From positions 310,001 through 374,000 of the forward strand of contig JALPQD010000635.1 in the NCBI GenBank assembly GCA_023101885.1: a stretch of 64,000 nt of DNA, read 5' to 3'. A model generated the notes under the pieces. The model was not told the origin of the DNA. It saw only the letters and a list, made by a program, of their open reading frames with translations, and ran no database searches. The position numbers were made by a program, and so were the translations under genes. Source of the DNA: Typhlomys cinereus. Its lineage: Eukaryota > Chordata > Mammalia > Rodentia > Platacanthomyidae. Every line of letters begins with the position of its first letter. The stretch's first letter is position 1. Of the stretch, positions 21,017 to 34,574 are shown piece after piece.

Positions 21017-24000
21017 GTAGGTGCTTGGGGGAGGGGGGCCCAGGCAGGCGGCGGTCGTGCCTCAGAGGAGGGTACTTTTCCTCTGGGAGTTCTCCCGGTC
21101 CCGGACACTTCCTTCTTCTTCAGCATTACACTCCGTAGGGACCCAGGAAGTCAGCCTCTCCCCCTAAGCTGGCTGATGCTCGCTCGCCACGCCCATTAAG
21201 GTGTATATTGTGCATGGGCAAGTTGCAGGTTTTGATTGACTGATGCTTCAAAGGGTATTCCTGACTATCATATCAGGTTGGCAAATGATGATGTATTTGC
21301 ATGTTTTAAGTTCCAACAAAATGTGTAAGATACAGATCTATTCTCAGCTTATCTACCTACCTATTTATCCATCGTCTACATATGTGTGCATGTATGATCT
21401 GTCATCAATCTATTATCTATATATCTACCACCTATCTATAATCAATTATCTATCATACTATATCATATCATATCATCTGGGTATCTGTCATCTGTGTTTC
21501 ATCAATCTATGTATCTATCATGTGTCTATACAGCAATCATTTATCTGTCTATTATGTATCTATTTCTCTATCATATATTTATCATCTGTCTATCTATCTA
21601 TCTATCCATCCATCCATCTTCTATCTCTTGATTTCTTTTGTTTTATTGATACCGAGTCTCTTGTAATCCAGACTGGCTTGAACTCAATATGGTGGCACCA
21701 AGTTGATCTTGAACTTGTGACCCTCTTGCCCTCACCTCCCCAGGGTTGGTTTGCAGATGCCACCTTGCCACTAGTGCATACTGCTTTTTTAAAGGAATGC
21801 TTCTCGTTTCCTACTTACTTTGTTGTACATTGGTCATACTTTCAGCAGTTGCTACCGTGTGAGACAGGCAAGACGTATGGTAGAGGGCTTACGTGCTATC
21901 CTCTCCCGAAATCATCTTCCGGTTCAGGAAAAGCCACGAGGAAAGAGAGGCTGGAGCTGTTAACCGAGACAGCACTCGGTGTTGATGCTGCCGCTGATTG
22001 ACAGTTCAGTGGGATCGCTTCTCACGGAAGTTCCCGCAGCTTGCCTCAGACCTAGGGATTGGCCCCTGTCCTCGCTTGCTATCGTCATATCCAGAGCTGC
22101 TAAGTTCTTTTTTATCCTGTGGTTGTAAGGATGTTTAGATCACTGAGAAAACTAGTAATGAACAGCACTACCCTAATCCCCACAGTCTGTCCCAGAGGAG
22201 TCCCTCCCAAGTCTTCTGGCATTTTTTTCTGGCATTGAACTCATATCACTTCATGGCCAAACTGATCCTTTGTATTATATTATTTACAGACTTCATGTGT
22301 AGGCCCGAAGCCCTGACTAGTTGATTGCTGATTGATTGCTGGGCTCATTCTTTCCCTCCACTTTCCTTCTCCCCTTCTCTTCTTTTGTTTTCTACTTCTC
22401 TTTCATTCTCCTTCCTTTCTTCCTTCCTTCCCTCCCTCTCTCCCTCCATTCTTCCCTTCCTCCCTCTTTCTCCTCTTTTTCTCCTTCCTTCCTTCCTTCC
22501 TTCCTTCCTTCCTTTCTTCCTTCCTTCGTTCCTCCCTCCCTTCCTTCCTCCTTCCTTCTTTCCTTCTTTCCTTCGTTCCTTCGTTCCTTCCTTCGTTCCT
22601 TCCTTCCTTCCTTCCTTCCTCCTCCCTTCCTTCTTCCTTCCCTCCTTCCCTCCCTCCCTCCCTTCTTTCTTTCTTTCCTTCCTTCTTTCATACTCTTATG
22701 TAGATCTGGCTTATTGAATCATCTATGTAACCAAGAATGATCTTAAACTTCTGATCTTCCTGTTTTCCTTCCAAGTCTTGGGATTACAGGTACACGTTAC
22801 TATGCCAATCCTTACAGGGCACGTTCTGTAGTGTGCCCCCCTGTGAGTGAGACACACACACACGTATGTATATATGTATATATAATATACATTTATTTGA
22901 AATGTTCATTTAAAGTGGAGGCTCCAATGGGATGAAGTTCTTCACCCGCCCCGAGGCGGCCTGGGCTGCTTCTCTAGGCCAGTGGGGGCCATTCCCAAGA
23001 GAGTAACCGTGCCCCGCTGACCATCTCAGGATAAAGGAGGAGTGGGACTTCGTGGCCGAGTGCAGGAGGAAGGGCATCCCCCAGGCCCGGTACTGCAAGA
23101 ACGGCTTCGTGGACACCGGCACAGAGCTTCTGGAAAAAATCGAGAGCAACTCCCTGGCGAGGAGGCGCGCCCCTGCCAAGGACGCAGACAGACGGGGAGA
23201 TTCATGTGTGCTTGAACTGTCAGGGGAGCACTGGAAGGTGAGTCCCCAGCGTCTGTCTCTGTGCAGCAAACGGGCACTTAGCATTGCGCTGTGGCTGACT
23301 GAGGTCAACCAACGAAGACTTGGTCTTTATTTTTTTTATTATTTATTTAATTGTGCGTGTGTGTGTGCGTGTGTGTGTGTATGTGTGTGTGTAGACCATG
23401 GACCGCTTCTACCTCCTCCTTGTTTACTCTGCCCGGGGATTCACAGGCTCCGCCCTACCAGGACCAGAAACGCAGGCCACCCCACTTCCACCCGGCTGTC
23501 TATATGTAGGGTCTAGGATCTGAACTCAGGACCTTTTGCCTTCAAGGCAGAGGCTTAACCCTTGAGCCATCTCTCCAGCCCCGAAAACTTGGTCTTTAGA
23601 GGGCTTTCCAGTGGGTGTGGAGGGGCCCATCTTCAGTTTCCATACAGGGTCTCTTGTAAGCCTAGGCTGGCCTTGAACTCTCCATGCAGCTGAGGATGTC
23701 CTTAAACGCTTGTCTCTACCTCCCAAGTGCAGGGATTACAGTGACATGTATCTCCATCACAGGCTCATCTCCATGAATTTCAGCGTAGTCCTGGCTACAA
23801 CACTTCTGTTATCCAAGACTGCGCAGCTGAGTCCCCTGTGGCCTCCCCAGGGTGAGGCAGGTCTTTAAGGGTGCTCAATTCAGGTTGGGGAGATGGCTCA
23901 GTGATTAAATGCCTGACAAAAAAGCATTGGGAGCTGAGTTTGGGTCCTTAGCATGCATATAAAAACCCAAGTGTGGTGGTGCAAATCTGTAATAATACTA

Positions 24001-24103
24001 TGGAGCGGGAGGCGGAGTCAGGAAGATCCTAGGATTCTGGCCAGCTAGGCTAGCCAATCAGTGAGCTCTGGGTTCTGTGAGCGACCTCTGGTTGACCTGT
24101 GTC

Positions 24104-24150
<47 letters not shown>

Positions 24151-25500
24151 TACACGCACAGATGCACATCACCACACACAAAGAATAATCAGTTCAGCAG
24201 GTGTTCCCCACCCCAGATGCTGAAATAACCCTCTGCCATTAAAAAATATATATCTCTCCAGTGCCCGAACCACCATTCATTCCTCTATGACTCGCATGCT
24301 CCGGCGTTGCAGGGCAGCATGGGAATTTCCCTAGAGCTTTAACCTGATTGTCCCGTCTAATCTTTTACTCTGAGATGCTGCGGCTGCTCGGAGTTGTTCC
24401 TAGTCCTTCCTCAGTGACTGGAGGCCGTTGTCTGCCTCCTGCCCTTGCACCTTGGGGGAGGGAGGCGTGTCTGGGGTTGTCTGTGATGCTGGCAGCACCT
24501 GTGTGATCAGTGTCATGGGAAAGGTATGAGCTGTGCCCATCTCGGTGGGACGGGATTCTCGGGGGCCCACCTGCCCTTCAGCTCTTGTTACTGTCTGCCA
24601 GATTGTGATTGAAAGGATGTGGGATGGGATACTGACTCCTGGATGATTCTGAGGATGCTATTTTGTTTGGTTTGGTTTGGTTTGGAGAAACAGTCTCATG
24701 CAGCCCAGGCTAGCCTTGAATTCCTGATCCTTCTGCCTTTGCCTGGAATAGCACGCATGTACCACCATAGTTAGGTTGTTGCAGTTCGCCTGTGTGGATG
24801 CTAATATAAATCATCATCAAACAGCTTAAGAGAACAAGGGGTTTATTTTCTCTATGATTACTGGTTGCAGTTTGTAGTCCAGCTTGACGGGAGAGCACAG
24901 ACCAATACCAGGGCTGAGGGAACTGACCACACCATCTCTACACAACAGCTGAGAGAAGGACGATCCTTTACTGGCCAGACCAGCATGTCTGGCCAAGTGT
25001 ACACAAGGATGCCAATTTCCTCAACCAGTTCTCTGTATTTCATTCACCTGTTCAGAGTCTAGTCCCACTCACCATGGACTGGTCTGCCCCATCAACTAGA
25101 CAATCTCCTGCAGGTTCGCTCTGGAGATAAACTTAACTCAACTACTAATTCTCTGCAAATGTGCCCAGAGCTCAAACCCTCAACCATCAGGTTGACACCT
25201 GTGCATAACTATGACACTGGTCTCCCCAGCCTTTGTCTCCCCTCCATCATTGAGATCTGCAGGCACATAAACACGGCTTGCTCTGGGCAGGGAGGTAGGT
25301 ATGTCTTGTCTTTTGATTGCAGATCATTGCTCCAGTCACTCTTTTGTTTGCTGTGATAACTACTCTGATCCATGAGATTTAAATGAAAAAGGCTTTTTTA
25401 TTATTTTGGCATACGGTTCCACAGAGGGTCGAGTCCATCACGCCAGAGAACACATGGTGACAGGAACGGGAGGCTGGCCGTTGCCTTGTAGTTATGGGGG

Positions 25501-25554
<54 letters not shown>

Positions 25555-28500
25555 AGGAAAGGAAGTAGGGCTTGTTTATCAAATCTCAAGGCTCACCCTT
25601 CCCTCCAGTGACGTACTTCCTCCAGCAAGGTGTCATCCCTTAAAGGTTCCGGTGACTTCTCAAACGGTATCCCTGGCTGGGGGACCAAGTATTCAGCCAC
25701 AACGTGAGCCTTGTGGGGACAACTCACATTCAAATGATGACAACCATTGCTAAAAACATTCTCATGGTGGTCAGTAGATAGGGTCATGGCCACGCACTTG
25801 CCTCATGGGGGTTTCCTGTCCTCTGGGAGAACCTGCGATAAGCCCTTGTGGTTCAAAAACTACCTTTGGAAGATCAGATCAGAGTATGTAACAAGCACCT
25901 ACTGCAGCCAGTGGGAAGGAAGACAGGCTGAGCAGAGGCTCCCACTGTGGGCTTGGACTGTGTTTGCATTACTGGTCTGTGGACTCTGTGGCCTTATGAC
26001 CCTTGACCTCTGTTCCCATACCGTTTTTTGAGCCAGTACCCTCTTCTGATGAGGTTCATTCTAGGAAGACGCTGGGGCCTCCAGCATCTTTAGTATGGAT
26101 TTCAATTAATTTCTTCCCCAGAGAGATTTGGGGAGGGGGTTCCGTCTTACCTCTAATTAAGGAACAAAATTCTCTGCGAATAGTTTTTTTCTATGTTAGA
26201 CAGTGAGGGCGTTTTACGACGTGAGCAAATCTGCTTCATGACATCAGCCACCATGATGGGCTTTGGGCCTCGCCATAGACCAAAGGCATCAGGACCAAGT
26301 CACTGCAGACTGTAACCTATACCAGCAAGAGCCAGAATAAACCTCCTCCCCTACACGTTCATCATCTTGGAAATCTTTTTCTTTCTTTTTTAGTGGAATG
26401 GTCATTTTGTTTTAATTACCAATGCATTATTCATGCAGAATATAATGACATCATCCACTATGGTTTTCCAAACAGGATTTGTAGGCATTAAATTATTATT
26501 AATGAATTCTCAGGAAAAAAATAGAAAACACAAAAATGTAGCAGAAAAGAATATTGCTCCTATCTATTTATAAATGAAATGCCTGCCTTCCCTGTTTCAA
26601 TCGTCTCTTCATAACTGGTCCCAAAAATTGAAAAAAAAAAAGACTTTTCTATTGCCCATAGATCTTTCATTCAGTTTAAATATGTTTATCCTTACCTTCT
26701 TTTTTAACCTTTCAAGGGGTAATTAAATGACCAAATCTTTTTGTTATTATTAAATAATTCACATATCTGATAGTACGTAGATCTTCTGTGGTGTCAGATA
26801 TATGGATCCTCTCAGATATCTTGTCACAAAAAGCTGACACACTCAGTGTCATTGGCCATTGGTCATCTGATTGCCTCGGGCCCAGTCCCGGCTGTGTCTC
26901 AGGAACCCCAACTCTGGGACTCTGGCCCTCTTCGGTTGAAGGAGCCCCAATCTCCTACTGGGTAGCAGGCAGGGGCAGTAGCTCTGCAGCAAGACAGGGG
27001 TCAAGGTTCCGGTCCTTAGACTGAGAACTTGACCTCCTTTGGACTCTGGCATCAGTCTGTACTTCTAGGGGTGCCTGTGAACCACCTGAGACTCGGGGGC
27101 TCCTGGTAGGAGGTGTAGGTGTGTCTAAGACCACAGGGGAAGCTGGGTTGCCACCTTCGCACTCCCAACGTTTGGGGCCGGATGTTTCTTCTCTTCCTCT
27201 TTGCTTTTCTGCAATATTTATCGCATTTAAAAACTTCTTGCCCTGGCCGTTGTCTTTAATGACATTTTGGAGAAGAGCAAAAGTGTATGTGTGTGTAGAG
27301 TCAATCTGCCATTTTTCCCCTCAATTCCTTTGATCTTTTTTTTTTTTAACAATAGGATGACATCCTAAGATTCCCCCCATATTTTTCATGCATTCATTTT
27401 TATTTTTTGTGATATTGGGCATTGTCGTTTGAAATGTGTTTCCTATAGACTCTTGGGTTTGGGAAGGTCATGGCACCTTTAAGAGGTGGAGATTTGCTGG
27501 AGGAAGGCCATCACAGGGAGTGGACCTAGAGGTGATCAGCCCACCCTACTTCCAGGAGTGGTCTGCTCTAGCAGCGGCAGTCTTGCAGCTCTCAGCCTCC
27601 TGGATGGACGTGACTTAAGCCTCCTCCAGCTTCTGCCTCCAGCGGTGCCTCTTCCACCATGAAAGACTGTATCTCCCCTCTGAAACCACGATGCAGTCTG
27701 CCTGCTTGGTTGCTGTAAATGACCATCAAATGGCTTAAGGGAAAAAGGGGTTTATTTTCTTACTGATTGTCCAGTTATAGTCTGTAGTCTAGCTTGACAG
27801 GAGAGCACACACCAATACCAGGCTGAGGGAACTGACCACACCATCTCTACATAATGGCTGAGAAAGGGACCACCCTTACTTGCCAGACCAGCACGTCTGG
27901 CCAAGTGTACACAAAGATGCCAACCTACTCAACCAGCTCTCAGTATTTTATTCATCTGTTCAGGGCCTAGTCCCACCCACCATGGACTGGATCTGCCCCA
28001 TCAGCTAGACAATCTCTTGCAGGTTTGCTCTGGGCTTAACCCAACCATTAATTCTCCACAAATCTGCCCAGAGTTCAAAACCCTCAACTGTCAAGTTTGA
28101 CACCTACGCCTAACTCTGACAAACCATAAGCTGAATAAATCTGTCCTTTCTCCCTTTAAGTCGCTTGACTTTGGGTGTTCTCTCTCAGCAACAGAAAAGA
28201 GGACCTAGCATACTGGAGAAGTAAGCCACATTCCCACATTGATTTTGAGGCAGGGTCTCACTAAGTTGCCCGGGTTGGTCTTGAACTTGGCATGTGTCTT
28301 GATCCCTCAGTCTCCCAAATAGGTGCATTACAAGTCCAACTAGGACTTGATGCTAAAGCCACAGATCAGAAACAGGACTGATCTGCTATTGTGAAATTAA
28401 CAACCGTTAGAAGTGTTGCTAGTTTTTTAAATCTGTTACATAAGCTCTCTTGCTCTTTCTTTTTCTCCCCTCCCCCCATTTTCACATGTGTATATGCATG

Positions 28501-31500
28501 GGGTGTGTGTATGTATGTGTGTGTGGGGGGGTGCTGTGTGAAGGCCTGAGGATGATATCTGGAATCATCCCTAATTGTTCTTCCTTCCACCTTACTGTTT
28601 TGAGACAGGGTCTCTAATTCAATCCAGAGCTTGCCTTAGGGCTAGTCTGGCTAGCCAACTTTCCCTAGGGATTCCCAGGCCCTGCCTTCCCAGAGAAATC
28701 ACAAGTGGGCCACCAAGCCTATCCAGCATTTTAGTGAGACCCTTGGGCACTTAAACCCTAGTCCTTTTTCTTGCTGGTGGGCAGGGGCTTTGACCGCTGA
28801 GCCATCTCTCCCCAACCACTTCTTATTTTTTTTTTTTTTTGAGTAAATACTTGGGGGTCCTGGCTTTGTGCCCACAGAGGATCTGGTAGTCAGAACTGAT
28901 GTTCATTCGTTCTGTTTTAAGGAGCTTCCCGATTCGCTAAAGGAACAGACGCACCTCAAAGAATGGCACATACACAACACCCTGATTCGATTCATTCCCA
29001 CATACATCGAACTGTTTCAAGCAATGAGAATTCTGGATTTGCCCAGAAATCAGATCTCGCATCTTCCAGCTGAAATTGGTAAGTTCCTTAGCAGGGTTCT
29101 TCAGGCCCGTGTCTGTGGCAAGCAGCCGGCTGTCGGGTGGGGGACAGTGGTGTGCGGTTCCTGTTTCCTCTGCCATCGCCCCAGGATCCTGCTGCCTTTT
29201 TCCAGGGCTCCCAGAGCTCCCCGTTAACAATGTCCCTTTGGATATGGAAATGCCATCTTCCTCCTGTGTAACTACACACTCAACGTGCACCCACAAATAT
29301 CTGCTTGTATTCACACATGCACGTACATGAAACACATAGGCACAGAATGGGATACAGTATTTACACACTGGGTTTAGTTATTTTCTGTTCTGAATGCGTC
29401 CACATCCTGCCTGGGAAAGGGCCATCCCATCCTCTTTAGGAAGCAGGGCACATCGTAATTACAATGACTGCAGCCGCGGAGTCAAAGGTGAATGGAGCAG
29501 TACAGGCGGACTGTAAACAGTGTCCTTATGGGATCAGTTTGTCACGTACACACAGCTCTGCGATATTTCACAGTGGCGCTCACTTCCTATTAGAGCCCAC
29601 CAGCAGGCAGCAGCTGTGTCCTCATTCCTGGGGGGGGGGGCGCTCTGCTTCTCGAAGTCACCAGCCGGGGCTCAACTCTTTATGTGAAGACTTTTACATC
29701 CTGTGAATGCTGGGCCTGACCCAGGCTGATTCACAAAGGACTGAATACAAAGGAAGCAAAACAAACACAACACCCAAAACAGCAACACCGCCGACGAAAT
29801 GCTGCGGCCAAGGATTGAAATGCTTAAGATGAAGCTGGAACTGGAGCTTTTGAGAGAACCTTTTAAAATTTGTGAGAACTTTATTCAGAGTTTTAGAATT
29901 AATAAAATGAAGTACATTTATAAGATAAACTTAACATCTGTAGGGATGACAAGGATTGAAGGTTACAGTTTAAAAGTGATAGGTTCTTGTGTCGAGTTGT
30001 CAAGAGGTGGAGGGTCAGAGTTAGATACATGTGCCAATTTGACAGTTGAGGGTTTGAGCTCTGGGCACATTTGTGGAGAATTAGTAGTTGAGTGAAGCCC
30101 AGAGGGAATCTGTAGGAGATTGTCTAGCTGATGGGGAAGGCCCAGCCCATGGTGGGTGGGACTAGGCCCTGAACAGGTGAATAAAATACTGAGAGCTGGT
30201 TGAGGAAGTTGGCATCCTTGTGTACACTTGGCCAGACATGCTGGTCTGGCAAGTAAGGATCGTCCTTCTCTCAGCCATTATGTAGAGATGGTGTGGTCAG
30301 TTCCCTCGGCCTGGTGTTGGTACATGCTCTCCCGTCGAGCTGGACAGATTGTAACCGGACTATTGTAAGAAAATAAACCCCTTGTTCCCTTATGACATTT
30401 GATGGTCATTTTATCAGCAACTATGCAGCCTGGCTGCAACAGAATTTGGTACCTGGAAGGTAGGGTGTTGCTGATCAAGCTGGCTATGTGGCTTTTGTGG
30501 ATTTCAAGCATTTTTGTTGGAGAAATTTGGACTTTTGTGGATGCAAAAACATTTGAACAGAGTTTGGTGGGCCATTTGGAAAATAGCTATGTTGAGAGAA
30601 CTATGAATTGTTTGGGCCCAAGTTTGTGATGAGGGGAACAAGGACTTTGGTGAAGTTGAATTTAAAAACGATAGAGTGGTTTGCTTGATAGAGGAGAGCT
30701 GTGTTGGTGGCCGTGAAGCTCTGGATGTGGAAAGGGCAGGCAGAAGAACATCTGCTGCTATTGGAGAAATGAACATCAGAGAAGGAGAACCTAGTGACTT
30801 GCACTGGGACAGTGGAAGATGTGAAAAAGATCTTATGGTGAGTTTGTGGTTTGAAAACCTGGATTCCTTCAGGGGCTAAAAGCCCAAGTTAAAGCCATTT
30901 CTTGCCTTTTAGCTGCCTGGAAAGAGGCTTTTCCAGCACTAGCTCATGAAACTTGGTACAGCTGTGGCTCCAGTGGACCAGGTTATGTTCCGACCTCACT
31001 TCAGAATGTGACAGTGTCCCCTATGTGGCACTGGTTTTGTTGTACAATTGAGTGGTTTGTGGAAAGGAACAAAAGCTTGGCACCAAGTGGCAGGCGTAGA
31101 GTTCCTGCAAGAGAAGGTAAAGCTTATAGCTGCAGAGGCGAACCCAGAGTGTTGGAGATGCCAGAACTGTGGGATGTACGCTGAGGACGGCTGCAAGTGG
31201 AGATTCAGCCTGGTTCAGAGGAACTCTGCTTCTACAACTTCAAGCTGCAAACAGAACTGGGAATGCCTAGAACTTTGAGCCACTGTAACTATGTGATGAA
31301 CAACAGAAGATGGACATTGAAGTACAGGATGCTAGACTGGTTTTAACTTGATGTTTTGTCATTGTTACAATGATTTTATTTGGGATATTTAAAGAAAGAC
31401 TTTCAGTTCCAACATTTTAATAACTGAAGTTTTAATGAGAGAACATTTTAAATTTGTCTATGAATTATATTTATATTTTTAAGATAACTTTTAACAACTA

Positions 31501-34500
31501 TGGGGACAAGGATCGAAGGTTACAGTTTAAAAGTGCTATGTCTTTGTGTCAAGTTGAAAAGGGGTGGAGTGTCATAGTTAAAAGCACAGGTGGCAACTTG
31601 ACAGTTGAGGGTTTGAGCTCTGGACACATTTGTAGAGAATTAGTAGTTGAGTGAAGCCCAGAGCAAACCTACAGGAGACTGTCTAGTTGATGGGGAAGGC
31701 CCAGCCCCTGGTGGGTGGGACTAGGCCCTGAACAAGTGAATAAAATAATGAGAGCTGATTGAGGAAGTCGGCATCCTTGTGTATACTTGGCCAAACATGC
31801 TGGTCTGGCAAATAAGGATCGTCCCTCTCTCAGCCATTACGAAGAGATGGTGTGGCCAGTTCCCTCAGCCTGGCATTGGTACATGCTCTCCCATCAAGCT
31901 GGACAGACTGTAACCGGAGTATCGTAAGAAAATAAACCCCTTGTTCCCTTCAGCCGTTTGATGGTCATCTATGAGCAACCATGCAGGCGGACTGCAACAG
32001 TCCCTTAGCAAGTTTATAGGTGATTGTTGATGAGGAGGACCCGGCCCATGGTGGGTGGGACTATTCCCTGGGGAGGCTGGCTTAATAAAGCTTGTCATTC
32101 TATTATCACTCCACTGGGACAGCTGAGATGTTCAGCCCCTGAACCGAGCTGGTCACACCAGTGGATTCCATGCGCATGAGTCCACTGTCATTCTTCTTTA
32201 GCTGGGTCAGGGAGTTGGCATCCGTCGGCATACTTGGACAGACATGTTACCCGGCAAGTGATGCTTACCCTTCTCTCAACAGTCTTGTAGCTAGGGTGTG
32301 GCCAGTTCCCTCAACCCCTGGCGTTAGTGTGAAGTCTTCCTGTGAAGCTGGACTAAGCTGTAACTAGATAATTAGAAGAACAGAATAAAACTCCTTTTCC
32401 CCATAAGCCCCCTTGTTCCCATAAACCATTTGGCTGTGAATTTATTGGCAACATGCAGAGTAATTGTGACACACATTAATTAAAGAATACAAAAATTAAA
32501 AAAATGAACAAGTACTTAATAAAGAAGGCTTAAAATGCAAAGAAAAATTCTGTTTTGTGACTTCCCTATCATTATTAGATACCCTACCTTTTCCTCTTCA
32601 AAATAAGTATTTTTTAAAATAATTAAAAAATTTCCCCTAGTTTTACAGGCATACTGAGTACTTGCCCCTGCCTCCCTCCTTCCCCGCTTCTTCCCATCCT
32701 TCTTACCTCCCTTCACCAATCCATCTCACTCCCTCCTACCCTCCTGCCTGTCTGCTTCTATGGGCCCCAGAATTCCCTCGGATTTGTCTACTCTTGTGGG
32801 GGTTCAGGCCTCTGTGGCATATCAAGTTGCCCCTCCTTGGGTGGTCCCATTGTTAGGGGCGTTCCCCTTCACCCATCCAGCTCTAATCTCCAAGATTCCA
32901 CTGCTTGGTCTTATCTCTCTTGAGTTCCTCGATAGTCTCTGGGGGCTTGTTGGCATGCAGGTCTTTATGCAGGTCAGGTAAGGACAAGTCTCATTGCAGT
33001 AAGTCAAATAAGTATTTTGAGACAAGGTCTCACTCTGTAGCCCAGGCTGGCCTGGAACTCTGACCCTCCCACTTCTTCCTCCTGTGTGTTGAGATTATGA
33101 GCTGGCCTCCACTCCTGGCTTCCCCATCATTAGGTCTCCAAGTGTTTTACCCCTGAAGTTTCCTTTTGTTTCTTTAAAACAGCCTGGACGTTCACTTTTC
33201 TTTCCCCCTCATGCCAGGCCGTTTGAAGAACCTGAGAGAACTCAATGTGAGTTTCAACCACCTGCGCAGCGTCCCCCCTGAGCTCGGGGACTGCGAGAAC
33301 CTGGAGAGACTGGACTGTTCTGGGAATCTGGAGTTAGCGGAGCTCCCCTTTGAAGTAAGAAGTGCGCATTTCTGCATTATGATCTATGACATGGGCTAGT
33401 CTACACTGTGGAAAGAGCGAAATCCATCTGAGAGGTGAAGTCCATCATGTTTCTGGATACTTCAGTCACCTCGTACCTGCTATCATAAGGTTTTTATAAA
33501 TACAGTAAACTAGACAAGGACCTGAATTTGAGTTTATAGGTAGGTTTTTTTTTTTCTTCAGACACACAGTTGACCTTAGACCTGTTATGTAGCTAAAGGT
33601 GACCTCAAATGTTATTGCTTCTCACCTCTCAAATGCTGGGGTTCTAGGGTTGTACCTCCACACTCTGACTTTTTAATTATTCTTAAAAATATTTTACTTA
33701 TTTATATGAGGAGGACAGGATAGAGAGAGAGAGAGAGAATGCATGTCATGGTTCACAGGTGGACCTTCCTTCTACCACAGGGGATCCTGGGAATTGAACC
33801 CAGAACTCCAGGTTTTTGAGCAGGCTTCTTAACCCACTAAACCATCTCACCGGCTCTATAGTCTATTTTCAAGGATGCTAGGAATCAAGCCTAGGGCTCT
33901 CGGCAGCTGAGCTACGCTTCCCAGCCCTAGATATACCATGAAAAGAAAACCAAGCGGAATATCTCATTTCATCCAAGATGTGCTTGATTGATGCTTATTT
34001 AACATCCGATGCTTGCGACCAGTTACGCAGGGACTGATCCATTTCTGCTGGAAAAAAAGAGGGTAATTTTTTTTACATGCTTGTAACCGAACTGGTTAAT
34101 GTCTGAAGTAGACTTGCACACAGAATTTAAGAACTGCACTAATTAAAACATTTATTAGTTTCTTTTTATATCAATGGAAAAATATTTTAAATAATCTGGT
34201 AAAATAGCAGATAACAGCGAGCGATTTTTATTGCCAAATAAAACTCAAGGAGCTTATATTTTAAAGAAAAGATGATTTTTAAGAATATTATTTATGGGCT
34301 GGAGAGATGGCTCAGGGGTTCAGAGTCTCTCGCAAGCAGAAAGTCCTGAGTTTGGATCCCAGGTCCCACATAAAAACGCCAGGGGGAAATGGTGGTGGCC
34401 TGACTTCTGGCCCTGTTGGGTGGAGCCTGGGAAGTACTAGAGGGAATCCAGAAGGAGGTAGACGCAATCCAGGATGACTCCCAAAGTCACCCTTGGTCCT

Positions 34501-34531
34501 CCACAGCGACATATAGTGTCCTCTGGTACAC

Positions 34532-34574
<43 letters not shown>

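Larger units (their letters stand above)
29800..31999 (+). mobile_element. MaLR-type array: partial internal - LTR - internal - LTR
   Basis: Two LTR copies (30013-30441 and 31570-31999) flank a 1128-bp internal region that begins gaatttggtacctggaaggt, the layout expected of MaLR internals. Internal 3'-end sequence (gaaggttacagtttaaaagt) also precedes the first LTR at about 29960. The locus is therefore more than a simple LTR-internal-LTR unit. No protein-coding capacity is seen, as expected for this non-autonomous class. Confidence 0.82.

Noticed and set aside
21243..22001. 252-codon frame in LRRC2 intron 1
   Set aside because: It crosses a TATC microsatellite and a B1-like fragment, with no motif and no exon signals.
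22325..22740. Three overlapping frames of 123-134 codons and a Lys/Glu/Arg-rich - strand frame
   Set aside because: All are open because the tract is a pure CCTT-type repeat lacking stops.
30442..31569. Possible retroviral protein-coding region between the two LTRs
   Set aside because: No gag, pol or env-like motif is present. The short internal region fits a non-autonomous MaLR-type element.
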